Below, one piece after another: positions 8,419-15,011 of a DNA stretch of 15,011 nucleotides. Under the pieces are notes generated by a model, which searched no databases, had not been told where the DNA came from, and was given only the letters and a program-made list of their open reading frames with translations. Numbering within the stretch: position 1 is the stretch's first letter; every line of letters begins with the position of its first letter. The translations under genes were made by a program, and so were the position numbers. The stretch is from Bacteroidales bacterium. Its GTDB lineage: Bacteria; Bacteroidota; Bacteroidia; Bacteroidales; P3. The DNA is taken from assembly GCA_016281475.1 (NCBI GenBank), contig JAEEIS010000220.1, forward strand, positions 1 through 15,011. The letters are read 5' to 3'.

Positions 8419-8827
8419 CTTTCTTCATTATTGAATCTTCCTCATAACGCAGGATTGCCTCTTTTATTGTGTTGGGGATGATTGCGCTTCCGCCTGTGCT
8501 GCGACGGTAGCCCGCCATCACCGTGCGACAGGTGGCGCACACTGCCCCGGTGTCGCTGTTCAGCACTTGTTGTTTCACCGAGAGGCTCTTGGTTCCGAAG
8601 TGGTCTACATGCGTCACTACGTGTACTTTGTCGTGGAACCGTATCTGGCTCGTGAAGTCTACCTCCACATGTACCACCATCACCGTGAAGTCGCCCTCCT
8701 CGGGAGGCAGCCCGACGGCGGTGAAGTATTCCGATTTGCCGAGATCGAAAAATTCCATGATGACGGCGTTATTGACATGTCCCATCTGGTCGATGTCGTT
8801 AAAACGTAGTTGGATAGGGGTGTTCAT
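8411..8827 (-). CDS. Hotdog-fold acyl-CoA thioesterase (4HBT type)
   Basis: A 138-residue single-domain protein. The signature RFNDIDQMGHVNNAVIMEFFDLGKSEYF (8-35) is the 4-hydroxybenzoyl-CoA thioesterase type active site, with Asp13 as the likely catalytic acid and the H-V-N-N turn at 17-20. HVEVDFTSQIRFHDKVHVVT follows as the central beta strands. Members of this family (YbgC/FcbJ-like) hydrolyse acyl-CoA thioesters; the chain preference cannot be read from the sequence. It starts 39 bases after the histidine kinase stop and overlaps ansA by 8 bases, so it is either the first gene of the metabolic part or a continuation of the two-component transcript. Confidence 0.88.
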   Translation of the reverse strand: MNTPIQLRFNDIDQMGHVNNAVIMEFFDLGKSEYFTAVGLPPEEGDFTVMVVHVEVDFTSQIRFHDKVHVVTHVDHFGTKSLSVKQQVLNSDTGAVCATCRTVMAGYRRSTGGSAIIPNTIKEAILRYEEDSIMKKDE

Positions 8828-8866
8828 ATCTGTTGGAAATTAAAGGTTGAAGAATGGGCTGCTGCC

Positions 8867-9712
8867 CTATTTTTTCAGCGAGAAGAAGAACTCCAGTCCC
8901 CCCCCGTCGCGGTTTTTCACATATATGTCGCCTCCATGGAACAGGACGGCGTGTTTCACAATCGACAGCCCCAGCCCCGTGCCGCCGTTCTTTCGGCTGC
9001 GACCTTCGTCGATGCGCAGGAAACGGTCGAACAGGCGTGGCAGGTACTCGTTGGCTACCCCCTTGCCGGTGTCGTACAGGTGGAGGTAGTAATAGTTGTC
9101 GTCTTCGGGCTGGTAGCAGTCGATGCCCACAGTCACCCCGTCGCCAGCGTGCACGATGGCATTCTCAATTAGGTTGCGGAATATGGAGTAGATGAGCATG
9201 CTGTTGCCAGTCACTGATAGGCTGTCGGGAAGATTGTCGACAATGGTAATGCTGTGCTGCCCGGCATTTTGTGCCAGCTCCACGATAGCCTCCTCCGCCA
9301 GCGCGCGGATGTTGACGGGCTCTTGGGTAAACAGTTCGTGAGACTCCTCCAGTTTGTTGATGAGCGACACGTCGTTGATCAAGTTCGACAGGCGTAGTGT
9401 CTGGCTGTAGCAGCGTTCCAAGAAATAGAGTCGCTGCCCCTCGTCCACAGGCTTGTCTCCCAGCAATATCTCCAAGTATCCGCGTATCGAGCTCACGGGG
9501 GTTTTCAGTTCGTGTGCAATGTTGCTGGTCATCTCCTGCTTCAGTTGGCGGTTGCGGGCCTGTTCCACAATGATTTGCTGTTTCGACTTCTCCGCCTCGG
9601 CGCGCAACAGTTGCTCGTTCTTCACCTTCTTGCGCAGGCGTAGGGCAAACCACACCTGCATGACGATGGCGATTACGAGAAGCGAAACTGTTATAATAAA
9701 TCCAGTGGACAT
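8867..9712 (-). CDS. Sensor histidine kinase without a periplasmic sensor
   Basis: A 281-residue kinase. One transmembrane helix at about 5-23 is followed by a charged, probably coiled-coil stretch (about 26-60). The DHp domain carries the H-box SNIAHELKTPVSSI with phospho-acceptor His67. The ATPase domain shows the N-box FRNLIENAIVHA (178-189), DTGKGV (214-219), LFDRFLRIDEGRSRKNGG (227-244) and the G2 box GGTGLGLS (243-250). It should phosphorylate the OmpR-type regulator encoded 18 bases upstream. Typical PhoR/RprX-like kinases have two membrane helices and a periplasmic domain; here there is a single helix and no room for an external domain, so the input may be membrane-borne, cytosolic or through a partner protein. 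Confidence 0.93.
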   Translation of the reverse strand: MSTGFIITVSLLVIAIVMQVWFALRLRKKVKNEQLLRAEAEKSKQQIIVEQARNRQLKQEMTSNIAHELKTPVSSIRGYLEILLGDKPVDEGQRLYFLERCYSQTLRLSNLINDVSLINKLEESHELFTQEPVNIRALAEEAIVELAQNAGQHSITIVDNLPDSLSVTGNSMLIYSIFRNLIENAIVHAGDGVTVGIDCYQPEDDNYYYLHLYDTGKGVANEYLPRLFDRFLRIDEGRSRKNGGTGLGLSIVKHAVLFHGGDIYVKNRDGGGLEFFFSLKK

Positions 9713-9730
9713 AGGGGTGATTGTATGTCT

Positions 9731-10411
9731 TTAGTTGCTACTTAAAAAAATGTATCCGAATCCGGTTCTGTTGGCCAACCGCCAGCCTTCTTTGTCCAAT
9801 TTCTTGCGAAGCCGTGCGATGTGGACATCCACGCTGCGGTCGTTGACCAGGGTGTCGTTGGGCCATACCTGCGTCATGATTTCTTCTCGAGTGAAATAGG
9901 TGTCGGGATGCTGTGCCAGCAGGCAGAGAATCATGTATTCCCTTCGAGTCAGCTCAACATTCTTTCCACCCAGACTCACGTTGGCATTAGTCATGTCGAT
10001 TGTCAGAGAGCCAAAGGTGTTACCGCTGTTATGGTTCTGCTGGGTGCGCTTCAGCACGGCGCGAATGCGTGCCAGCACCGTGTCGAACGAAAAAGGCTTA
10101 GTGATGTAGTCGTCGGCTCCATTGGCAAAGCCTGTCAGCTGGTCGTCGTGCGCATCGCGGGCGGTGAGGAAGATGATAGGTGTGTTGTTGCCTTGTTGGC
10201 GTAGGTGATGAGCCATTTCGTAGCCCGACATGCGTTCCATCATCACGTCTAGTAGAATCAAGGCAGTGCCGCTGTCAACCTCCGACTCCAGTAGTGCCAG
10301 AGCCTCCTCAGCGCTGTTAGCGGTCGACACCACAAAGCCCTCGTTTCGCAGATTGAAACTAAGAATCTCGCACAGGTCCTGTTCGTCGTCGACAACTAGT
10401 ATCTTGGTCAT
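9731..10411 (-). CDS. OmpR/PhoB-family response regulator
   Basis: A 226-residue regulator starting at the ATG at 10411 (MTKILVVDDE); an open extension upstream to 10465 reads through spacer and is not a plausible N-terminus. The receiver domain has the acidic pocket Asp8-Asp9, phospho-acceptor Asp55 in ILLDVMMERMSGYE, Thr83 in FLTARD and Lys105 in YITKPFSFD. The C-terminal half (about 128-226) is a winged helix: LTRREYMILCLLAQHPDTYFTREEI, then VNDRSVDVHIARLRKKL and GFGYIF at the wing. It is followed after 18 bases by its cognate kinase, the usual order. It is not PorX, which carries a PglZ-type output instead of a winged helix. Its targets are unknown; it may control its own downstream genes, including porT, but no operator was recognised. 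Confidence 0.95.
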   Translation of the reverse strand: MTKILVVDDEQDLCEILSFNLRNEGFVVSTANSAEEALALLESEVDSGTALILLDVMMERMSGYEMAHHLRQQGNNTPIIFLTARDAHDDQLTGFANGADDYITKPFSFDTVLARIRAVLKRTQQNHNSGNTFGSLTIDMTNANVSLGGKNVELTRREYMILCLLAQHPDTYFTREEIMTQVWPNDTLVNDRSVDVHIARLRKKLDKEGWRLANRTGFGYIFLSSN

Positions 10412-10461
10412 AGTGATTTTTTTGCTTGATAGTCTGATTGCTAAAAGTTTTGGTACGTCAG

Positions 10462-10535
10462 GCATTCCCGTCCCCTCTTGAGAGGGGAGAGGAACATCCA
10501 GTGGATGTTTCTCCGAAGCGGGGGTATGTTGCTTT
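10462..10535 (+). repeat. Noncoding copy of the multi-hairpin repeat
   Basis: Contains CCCCTCT-TG-AGAGGGG (10472-10487), a 17-base odd palindrome AACATCC-AGT-GGATGTT (10493-10509), then CGAAGC (10514-10519) and GGGGGTATG (10520-10528). The first, third and fourth blocks occur in the same order on the coding strand of uvrB at 3128-3211; the middle palindrome is absent there. It lies between the tRNA-Phe terminator and the response-regulator start, so it could be transcribed in that gene's leader. Confidence 0.65.
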
Positions 10536-10546
10536 ATTTAATAACG

Positions 10547-10587
10547 AAAAAGGGAGGCAATTATTATTGCTTCCCTTTCTTTTTTTT
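10547..10587 (-). terminator. Bidirectional intrinsic terminator after tRNA-Phe
   Basis: The arms at 10549-10561 and 10566-10578 pair over 13 positions with one A-C mismatch and a 4-base loop. On the minus strand the stem ends in a run of five T (10551-10547); on the plus strand it is followed by C and eight T (10580-10587). It lies directly downstream of the tRNA 3' end at 10589. It should end the tRNA transcript and would isolate it from the response-regulator operon. Confidence 0.85.
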
Positions 10588-10588
10588 G

Positions 10589-10661
<73 letters not shown>

Positions 10662-10687
10662 ATCAATTTCTCTCTCGAAATCGGGTG

Positions 10688-10718
10688 CAAAAGTACTACA
10701 TTTTTTTTAATCAGCAAA
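10688..10718 (-). promoter_or_regulatory. Canonical Bacteroidota promoter of tRNA-Phe
   Basis: On the minus strand, TTTG (10718-10715) is followed after exactly 19 bases by TACTTTTG (10695-10688), the full Bacteroidota primary sigma consensus TTTG-N19-21-TAnnTTTG. The tRNA 5' end is 27 bases downstream, leaving a short leader. The spacer is very A-rich. Confidence 0.85.
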
Positions 10719-10762
10719 ATATTTTTTCAAAAAAAAATGCAACGTGCTGGTTTCCTCGGCTA

Positions 10763-11431
10763 TTATTTTTCGTCTATGGGGGTGTCGGAGGTCTGCAAAA
10801 TGGTATCTTCTTCCTCCTTTTTTGCAAAAAATAGCTGGTCGACGATTAACCAAATAGTACCAATTGTGATGGCAGAGTCTGCCACATTGAATATAGCGTT
10901 GAAGAATACTAGCGGTCTGCCGCCCACAAAAGGCACCCATGTGGGCCACACCGTGTCAATCAGTGGGAAGTAGAACATATCCACCACCCGTCCTTGCAGC
11001 AGTGGTGCGTACCCTCCTTCAGGTGGGAACATCTGGGCCACGTTGTAGTAGCTCTCATTGAATATCAGGCCGTAGAAGCAGCTGTCTATCAAGTTGCCCA
11101 CAGCACCTACCACAATCAGCCCTAGACACACGGCTAATGGCTTACGCATACCGCGGTTTACCTTGTATATCAAGAACCATAGCAGTGCAGCAGATGCCAC
11201 CAGTCGGAACAGTGTGAGGATAATCTTGCCTGCGCTGCCGCCCAGTTTCATTCCGAAGGCAAAGCCCTCGTTTTCGACAAAATGGAGCAGACACCAATTG
11301 CTTATCAGCGGAATATCCTCGCCGATATGCATGTGTGTTTTTACCCAAATTTTGACCATCTGGTCGATGACCAGTATCGCGCCCATCAGCCACCAAACGA
11401 TGGCATAGTGTTTTCTTATTTCCTTATCCAT
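10763..11431 (-). CDS. lspA: Lipoprotein signal peptidase (signal peptidase II)
   Basis: An inner-membrane aspartic protease that cleaves prolipoprotein signal peptides before the lipidated Cys. The 222-residue protein has four hydrophobic segments (about 11-30, 68-88, 98-120 and 180-200). The signatures are VIDQMVKIWV (21-30), FVENEGFAFG (51-60), VVGAVGNLIDSCFYG (107-121, catalytic Asp116), GRVVDMFYFP (147-156) and FNAIFNVADSAITIG (177-191, catalytic Asp185). It is longer than the E. coli enzyme because of a loop at about 121-146 and an acidic tail (EEEDTILQTSDTPIDEK). It follows the DUF3109 gene by 68 bases, and no good promoter was seen in that gap. A client lipoprotein (DUF4249) is encoded in the same run. 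Confidence 0.97.
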   Translation of the reverse strand: MDKEIRKHYAIVWWLMGAILVIDQMVKIWVKTHMHIGEDIPLISNWCLLHFVENEGFAFGMKLGGSAGKIILTLFRLVASAALLWFLIYKVNRGMRKPLAVCLGLIVVGAVGNLIDSCFYGLIFNESYYNVAQMFPPEGGYAPLLQGRVVDMFYFPLIDTVWPTWVPFVGGRPLVFFNAIFNVADSAITIGTIWLIVDQLFFAKKEEEDTILQTSDTPIDEK

Positions 11432-11499
11432 GATGATGCAATAACACTTCTTGCCGAAAAATATTGTTCAGGCTGTTAAATTTTCTTCGTGTCGAGAGT

Positions 11500-12072
11500 C
11501 TAGCGTGCTTTGAACATGGCACACTGCTCCAGCAGTTCCTCATACCAATCATCGCCGAAGCGGCGGATGAGGGGCTCGCGGAGATATTGGTAGAGGGGCA
11601 CGCCGCATTCCTTGCCTTTGCCGACGGCGCAGCGGCACACGTCCCAGCGGTGGTAGTTGATGGACTTGAATTCGCCGTATTCGTCCACGCGGAGGGGGTA
11701 GAGGTGGCAACTGACGGGTTTGGGCCAGTCAATCTTGCCGTCGCGGTAGGCCTGTTCGATGGCGCAGAAGGCGGTGCCGTCTTCTCCCCACGCCACGTAT
11801 GCGCATTCGCGGTCGTTGACTAGCGGGGTGCAGGGCTCGGCAGCGTTGTCGAGTGCCGACACGCCTTGGCTGTGGACCACTTCAAGCCCTTCTTGGGTCA
11901 TGTAGGGTTCGACAGAGGGGAGGATGCGCTCAAGGATGGGTATCTCGGATTCGAGCAGGGGGGCTCCGCAGTCGCCTTCCACACAGCACTGGCCTTTGCA
12001 TTGGGCAAGGTCGCAGCAGAAACACTGGTCGGCGATGTCTTCGGAAACGATGCAGTCTTTGACGATTAGCAT
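11500..12072 (-). CDS. DUF3109 Cys-rich protein
   Basis: A 190-residue soluble protein of unknown function matching DUF3109 (PF11307), common in Bacteroidota. It is unusually rich in cysteine. The N-terminal cluster holds Cys7, 17, 19, 20, 25, 29, 30 and 35 (CFCCDLAQCKGQCCVEGDCG). Further Cys follow at 81, 90, 103, 122, 146, 148, 156 and 184, with short motifs SCHLYPLRV (121-129) and WDVCRCAVGKGKECG (143-157). The pattern resembles YkgJ-type proteins thought to bind metal or an iron-sulfur cluster, but that is inference. It starts 12 bases after the dehydrogenase stop, so the two are probably cotranscribed. Confidence 0.88.
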   Translation of the reverse strand: MLIVKDCIVSEDIADQCFCCDLAQCKGQCCVEGDCGAPLLESEIPILERILPSVEPYMTQEGLEVVHSQGVSALDNAAEPCTPLVNDRECAYVAWGEDGTAFCAIEQAYRDGKIDWPKPVSCHLYPLRVDEYGEFKSINYHRWDVCRCAVGKGKECGVPLYQYLREPLIRRFGDDWYEELLEQCAMFKAR

Positions 12073-12084
12073 ATCTATATGGCG

Positions 12085-13032
12085 TTAATGGGAGAGTGTA
12101 TGAACAATTTTGTCTGCCAGTACCTTGGCAAGCTTAAAGCGCGATTCGACCGTCCAGCCTGCCACATGGGGGGTGAGGACGGTGCGAGGCGAGTCAATCA
12201 GATATTGGAAGGCGGAAGGCAGGTGCTCGAGGTCGAGGCCGTCACGGCTCATGTCTTCGTATTCAATCACGTCGAGGGCGGCACCGAGAATGTGTTTTCT
12301 CTCCATCTGTTCGACTAGGTCGGGTGTGTTTACCACCGCACCGCGCGAGGTGTTGATGAGGTAGAAGGGGTGGCTGAAGTGTTGGATAAAGTGGCGGTCG
12401 ACCATGTGGTGTGTTTCGGGGGTGAGCGGCACATGGAGGCTCAGCACCTCGGCACGCTCCTGTAGCTCGGCAAGGGTGGCCTCCTGAACATAGGCGGGGG
12501 CATAGCCGGTGGGCTTGTACTTGTCGTAGGCAATGATGGTGCATTCGAAGCCTTGCAGCCGTTGGGCGAAGGCGCTGCCCATGTTGCCGAAGCCGATGAT
12601 GCCGACGGTGCGTCCCTTGATTTCCAGCCCTCGGTTGGCTTCGCGTTGCCATAGGCCTTGCCGCACTTCGGCATCGGCGCGGGCTATGTTGTCCATCAGG
12701 GCAAGGAGTAGTCCTAGGGCATGTTCGCCCACCGCGTCGCGGTTGCCTTCGGGCGAGTTGAGGCAGCGGATGCCCAGGCTTTCGGCGTAGTCCACGTCGA
12801 TTGTCTCCATGCCGGCACCCACACGCCCTATACAGCGCAGGTGGCGGGCGTGGTCGAGGATGTGGCGGTCGATATTAATCTTGCTGCGCACCACCAACGC
12901 CTCGTATTGCCCTATCTGCTCTAGGAGGCTGTCGTAGGAGACGGTGGTGTCCACCACTACCGCATGTCCTGCAGCCTCCAGTGTCTGCTGCAGCACGGAG
13001 TGGGTCTTGTCGGTGACGAGGATGCGTGGCAT
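12085..13032 (-). CDS. D-2-hydroxyacid dehydrogenase (SerA-like)
   Basis: A 315-residue NAD-dependent dehydrogenase of the D-isomer-specific family. I start it at the ATG at 13032 (MPRILVTDK), 4 bases after the preceding stop; a TTG four codons upstream is possible. Landmarks are VGAGMETIDVDYAESLGI, the dimer helix NRDAVGEHALGLLLAL, the NAD-binding GFGNMG (147-152), SRGAVVNT with Arg230, ALDVIEYED with Glu259, and TPHVAGWT with catalytic His289. This gives the Arg-Glu-His triad at normal spacing. The length fits short SerA-like or glycerate/lactate-type enzymes without the C-terminal ACT domain, so phosphoglycerate dehydrogenase is possible but unproven. No serC is adjacent; its neighbours are envelope genes. 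Confidence 0.9.
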   Translation of the reverse strand: MPRILVTDKTHSVLQQTLEAAGHAVVVDTTVSYDSLLEQIGQYEALVVRSKINIDRHILDHARHLRCIGRVGAGMETIDVDYAESLGIRCLNSPEGNRDAVGEHALGLLLALMDNIARADAEVRQGLWQREANRGLEIKGRTVGIIGFGNMGSAFAQRLQGFECTIIAYDKYKPTGYAPAYVQEATLAELQERAEVLSLHVPLTPETHHMVDRHFIQHFSHPFYLINTSRGAVVNTPDLVEQMERKHILGAALDVIEYEDMSRDGLDLEHLPSAFQYLIDSPRTVLTPHVAGWTVESRFKLAKVLADKIVHTLSH

Positions 13033-13036
13033 GTGG

Positions 13037-14011
13037 CTATTCAAAGACGTTGATGACCACCTTGGACGAGGCTCCCAGTATGCCGATGCCCCCTTCGATG
13101 TTGGTGTGCACCTGCACAGGCTCTGAGATCACCTGCATGAAGCCGTCGTAGTTGTTGGCGGCTTTGAGGGTCTTGGTGTACAGGTATTGGTCGCGGCTGA
13201 TGGCATAGACTTCTAAGCGGGTGGGAGAGAGTTCAAGCTCTTGGTCGGGGGTGTCGAAATAGGTGTTCGGAGAGACATGTCCGATATAAACACTGATGGT
13301 GATAGGGTGGGCGTTGCCGTTGATGCGTTCGTCGGTGAAGCTGATGGCGTTGCCACTGTTGTCTTCCTCTTCGTATAGGTCGAACACCTCGTTGGTGGCA
13401 TCAATGTCGAAAAGAATGTCGTCATCGATGGTAATATAGCTGTATTGCCAACTCCCCCATGTCTTGGTGGCAAGACGCACCATGTAATAGTTTCGCTCTT
13501 CGGAGGGGTCGTGGAGTTTGAAGTGCAATTTGATGTCGCCTTCGACGTAACCATTGACATGGACACTGTCGTCAATGTCGGTCCACCAGTGTTCGTTCAT
13601 GGTAGTGTCGTATTCGATGGTGAAGTCCGACACCACAGGCCGTTGGGGTATGCGGCAGCCGGCACTCACTTCGCCCAGGTGGGGTGATATGACGCGTATG
13701 CTCAGGCTGTCGCCTGGTTGTGGCACGATGCCGGTGTTGTACATTCCGTCGCCTTCGCTGGAGGCGGTACTCTCGTTGCCGTTGACGGCGACAATCACTT
13801 GGGCGTTGTCGATAGCGGGAACCTCGGCATTGCTGAGGAAGAAACGGCTCTGCGACACGCGCAGCATCCAGGTGCTGTCGGCTTGGGGCTTGGATATGAC
13901 CACAAGGTATGGGTCGGTAACTTCGCCGTTAAATTCTATGATTTTCTCGCACGAGGAGAAGCCCAAGGTTACCAAGGTGGCTAATATGAAGGGAAAAACT
14001 CTTTTATTCAT
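13037..14011 (-). CDS. DUF4249 outer-membrane lipoprotein
   Basis: A 324-residue predicted lipoprotein: a hydrophobic leader (MNKRVFPFILATLVTLGFSS) with lipobox GFSSC, lipidated at Cys21. The next residues are EKIIEFNGEV. The mature chain is beta-rich with a carboxypeptidase-like early part (DNAQVIVAVNGN... GMYNTGIVPQPGDSLSIRV, about 68-107) and a later domain with ARNYYMVRL-like strands (EERNYYMVRLAT, 172-183). The order and the ending (DGFMQVISEPVQVHTNIEGGIGILG) match DUF4249 (PF14054), which typically lies next to a TonB-dependent receptor. The receptor gene ends 73 bases upstream, so this is the expected pair. The function is presumably a surface or periplasmic partner of the receptor; the ligand is unknown. 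Confidence 0.88.
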   Translation of the reverse strand: MNKRVFPFILATLVTLGFSSCEKIIEFNGEVTDPYLVVISKPQADSTWMLRVSQSRFFLSNAEVPAIDNAQVIVAVNGNESTASSEGDGMYNTGIVPQPGDSLSIRVISPHLGEVSAGCRIPQRPVVSDFTIEYDTTMNEHWWTDIDDSVHVNGYVEGDIKLHFKLHDPSEERNYYMVRLATKTWGSWQYSYITIDDDILFDIDATNEVFDLYEEEDNSGNAISFTDERINGNAHPITISVYIGHVSPNTYFDTPDQELELSPTRLEVYAISRDQYLYTKTLKAANNYDGFMQVISEPVQVHTNIEGGIGILGASSKVVINVFE

Positions 14012-14030
14012 GATTCGAGTTATGTTATGT

Positions 14031-14046
14031 GTTGATATGTTGATAT
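14031..14046. repeat. 8-bp direct repeat, two copies
   Basis: GTTGATAT occurs twice head to tail (14031-14038 and 14039-14046) in the spacer upstream of the DUF4249 gene. It is short, and its role is unknown. Confidence 0.5.
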
Positions 14047-14053
14047 GTCAGCA

Positions 14054-14086
14054 AATTTTCAATTTTCAATTTTCAACTTTCAATTT
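14054..14086. repeat. 7-bp tandem repeat in the receptor/DUF4249 spacer
   Basis: The unit AATTTTC is repeated four times (14054-14081; the last copy reads AACTTTC) and continues with AATTT up to the TAA of the receptor gene. Such A/T microsatellites are prone to slippage. Here the repeat lies between cotranscribed genes, so copy number would alter spacing rather than frame. Confidence 0.7.
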
Positions 14087-15011
14087 AAAAAGTCCATGTG
14101 TAACTAATAGACGGGATGATGGGGAAGAGCGAGAGCTGTTTCAGGTATTTGGTTTCGCCATAGCCGTCGACCAGCCAGCTATAGTCAGACCCTTGATATA
14201 CCAAGTATGGGTTCTTTCGGTTGTAGAGGTTGTAGACACTGATGTTGATGGTGCGATGGCCGCGCTTGAGGTCGCGGTGGAAGTTGACACTTGCGTCCAT
14301 ACGGTGGTAGTTGGGCAGGCGGTAATTGTTGCGGCTGCTGATGTAGGGTGTCAGGCCGTAATAATACTCGTCGGACGTGTGCTCAATGGCGTCGAATTCC
14401 TGCATTGCCAATGTGGCGGCGTTGCCGCTGGAGAAGACCCAGCTGATGCTGGCGTCGATTTTGTCGGTGAACTTGTAGGTGGCGACGAGGCTCACATCGT
14501 GCCTGCGGTCATACTTGGCTGGGAACACTCTGCCGCCATTCAGCTCTTGACCGGGACGGTCGAAGAGGCGGTCGGCGTGGCTCCAAGTGTAGCCAATCCA
14601 GCCAGTGAACTTGCCAATATTCTTTTGAGCAAGGAACTCGATGCCGTACGACCATCCACGGCCCATGCACACCTTGTCTTCCCAGCCTTGCGAGCTACCC
14701 CAGAACGAGGCACCGTCCTTGTATTCGAGCAGGTTGTCCATGTATTTATAATAGCCCTCGACGGAAAGGTCTACAATGTCCATCAGGTTGTAGAAGAGAC
14801 CTGCCGCCACCTGCTGCGAGGTCATGGGAGTGATGCGTGCGGTGACGGGCACCCACAGGTCGGTGGGCAAGCTGATGCTGCTGTTGCTCAACAGGTGCAG
14901 GTATTGTGTCATATAGGCATAGCCCACCTTGGCCGACAGACGGTCGGTGATAAGCCAGCGTCCGCTCAGTCGGGGCTGGAGGCTTGGGTAGAACTTGTCC
15001 TGCACGGCAAA
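14085..15011 (-). CDS. TonB-dependent receptor, C-terminal barrel (partial)
   Basis: The frame is open to the right edge, so the N-terminal part (signal peptide, carboxypeptidase-like domain, plug) is outside the window; 308 residues are visible. The sequence is a run of amphipathic, aromatic-rich beta strands: PSLQPRLSGRWLITDRLSAKVGYAYMTQYLHLL, LSVEGYYKYMDNLLEYKDG, WSYGIEFLAQKN, KYDRRHDVSLVATYKFTDKIDASISWVFSSG, NISVYNLYNRKNPYLVYQG. It ends in SYTWTF, with a C-terminal Phe as expected for a Bam-assembled barrel. The 'RRHD' and 'S-G' strand pair and the 'NLYNRKNPY' strand are characteristic of TonB-dependent receptors. With the DUF4249 lipoprotein downstream it forms a two-component uptake or surface unit. 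Substrate unknown. Confidence 0.9.
   Translation of the reverse strand, partial: FAVQDKFYPSLQPRLSGRWLITDRLSAKVGYAYMTQYLHLLSNSSISLPTDLWVPVTARITPMTSQQVAAGLFYNLMDIVDLSVEGYYKYMDNLLEYKDGASFWGSSQGWEDKVCMGRGWSYGIEFLAQKNIGKFTGWIGYTWSHADRLFDRPGQELNGGRVFPAKYDRRHDVSLVATYKFTDKIDASISWVFSSGNAATLAMQEFDAIEHTSDEYYYGLTPYISSRNNYRLPNYHRMDASVNFHRDLKRGHRTINISVYNLYNRKNPYLVYQGSDYSWLVDGYGETKYLKQLSLFPIIPSISYTWTF

Noticed and set aside
8854..8876. GGGC-TGCT-GCCC hairpin followed by T run at the kinase/thioesterase joint
   Set aside because: The stem is only 4 bp and the T run is on the plus strand, where no transcript is expected; not a credible terminator for the operon.
10412..10465. N-terminal extension of the response regulator
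   Set aside because: The extra 18 residues are spacer sequence without receiver-domain character; the ATG at 10411 gives the standard receiver start MTKILVVDD.
11432..11499. Promoter for lspA
   Set aside because: The best match (TATTTTTC on the minus strand) lacks the final TTTG and a suitable -33 element.
14031..14086. CRISPR-like repeats
   Set aside because: Units are 7-8 bp with no spacers, and no cas genes are present; simple tandem repeats explain them.

Overview
The window reads as chromosomal DNA of a Bacteroidota bacterium, most likely Bacteroidales. The clues are a textbook Bacteroidota promoter (TTTG, 19 bases, TAnnTTTG) before a tRNA gene, families largely confined to this phylum (DUF4476, DUF3109, DUF4249, PF14905 barrels, a TonB-dependent receptor paired with a DUF4249 lipoprotein), weak or absent Shine-Dalgarno sequences, and a PorT-like protein that implies a type IX secretion system. 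I cannot name a genus from sequence alone.

Layout. (a) 1-323, plus strand: the 3' end of an outer-membrane beta-barrel gene. (b) 548-1822, plus strand: a lone, visibly more A/T-rich gene with its own promoter. It encodes a QueC-like PP-loop protein with a three-cysteine zinc-type motif and is the best accessory-gene candidate. (c) 10411 down to 2010, minus strand: eight genes with gaps under 60 bases or short overlaps, probably one or two transcripts: OmpR-type response regulator, histidine kinase, hotdog thioesterase, L-asparaginase I, PorT, COG2509 flavoprotein, UvrB and a DUF4476 secreted protein. (d) 10547-10718: tRNA-Phe(GAA), with a canonical promoter and a strong bidirectional terminator. 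(e) 10763-15011, minus strand: TonB-dependent receptor (partial), DUF4249 lipoprotein, D-2-hydroxyacid dehydrogenase, DUF3109 Cys-rich protein and LspA.

The genes fit general envelope and housekeeping roles: outer-membrane uptake (receptor plus DUF4249 lipoprotein), lipoprotein maturation (LspA), type IX secretion (PorT), nucleotide excision repair (UvrB) and signalling (two-component pair). No complete defence system, mobile element, integrase or CRISPR array is visible.

The most notable structural observation is a multi-hairpin repeat. One copy lies in frame inside uvrB, where it codes for part of an unusually long linker before the UVR domain. A related copy lies in noncoding DNA between the tRNA-Phe terminator and the response-regulator gene. 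The QueC-like gene and its hairpin leader are the second item worth following.
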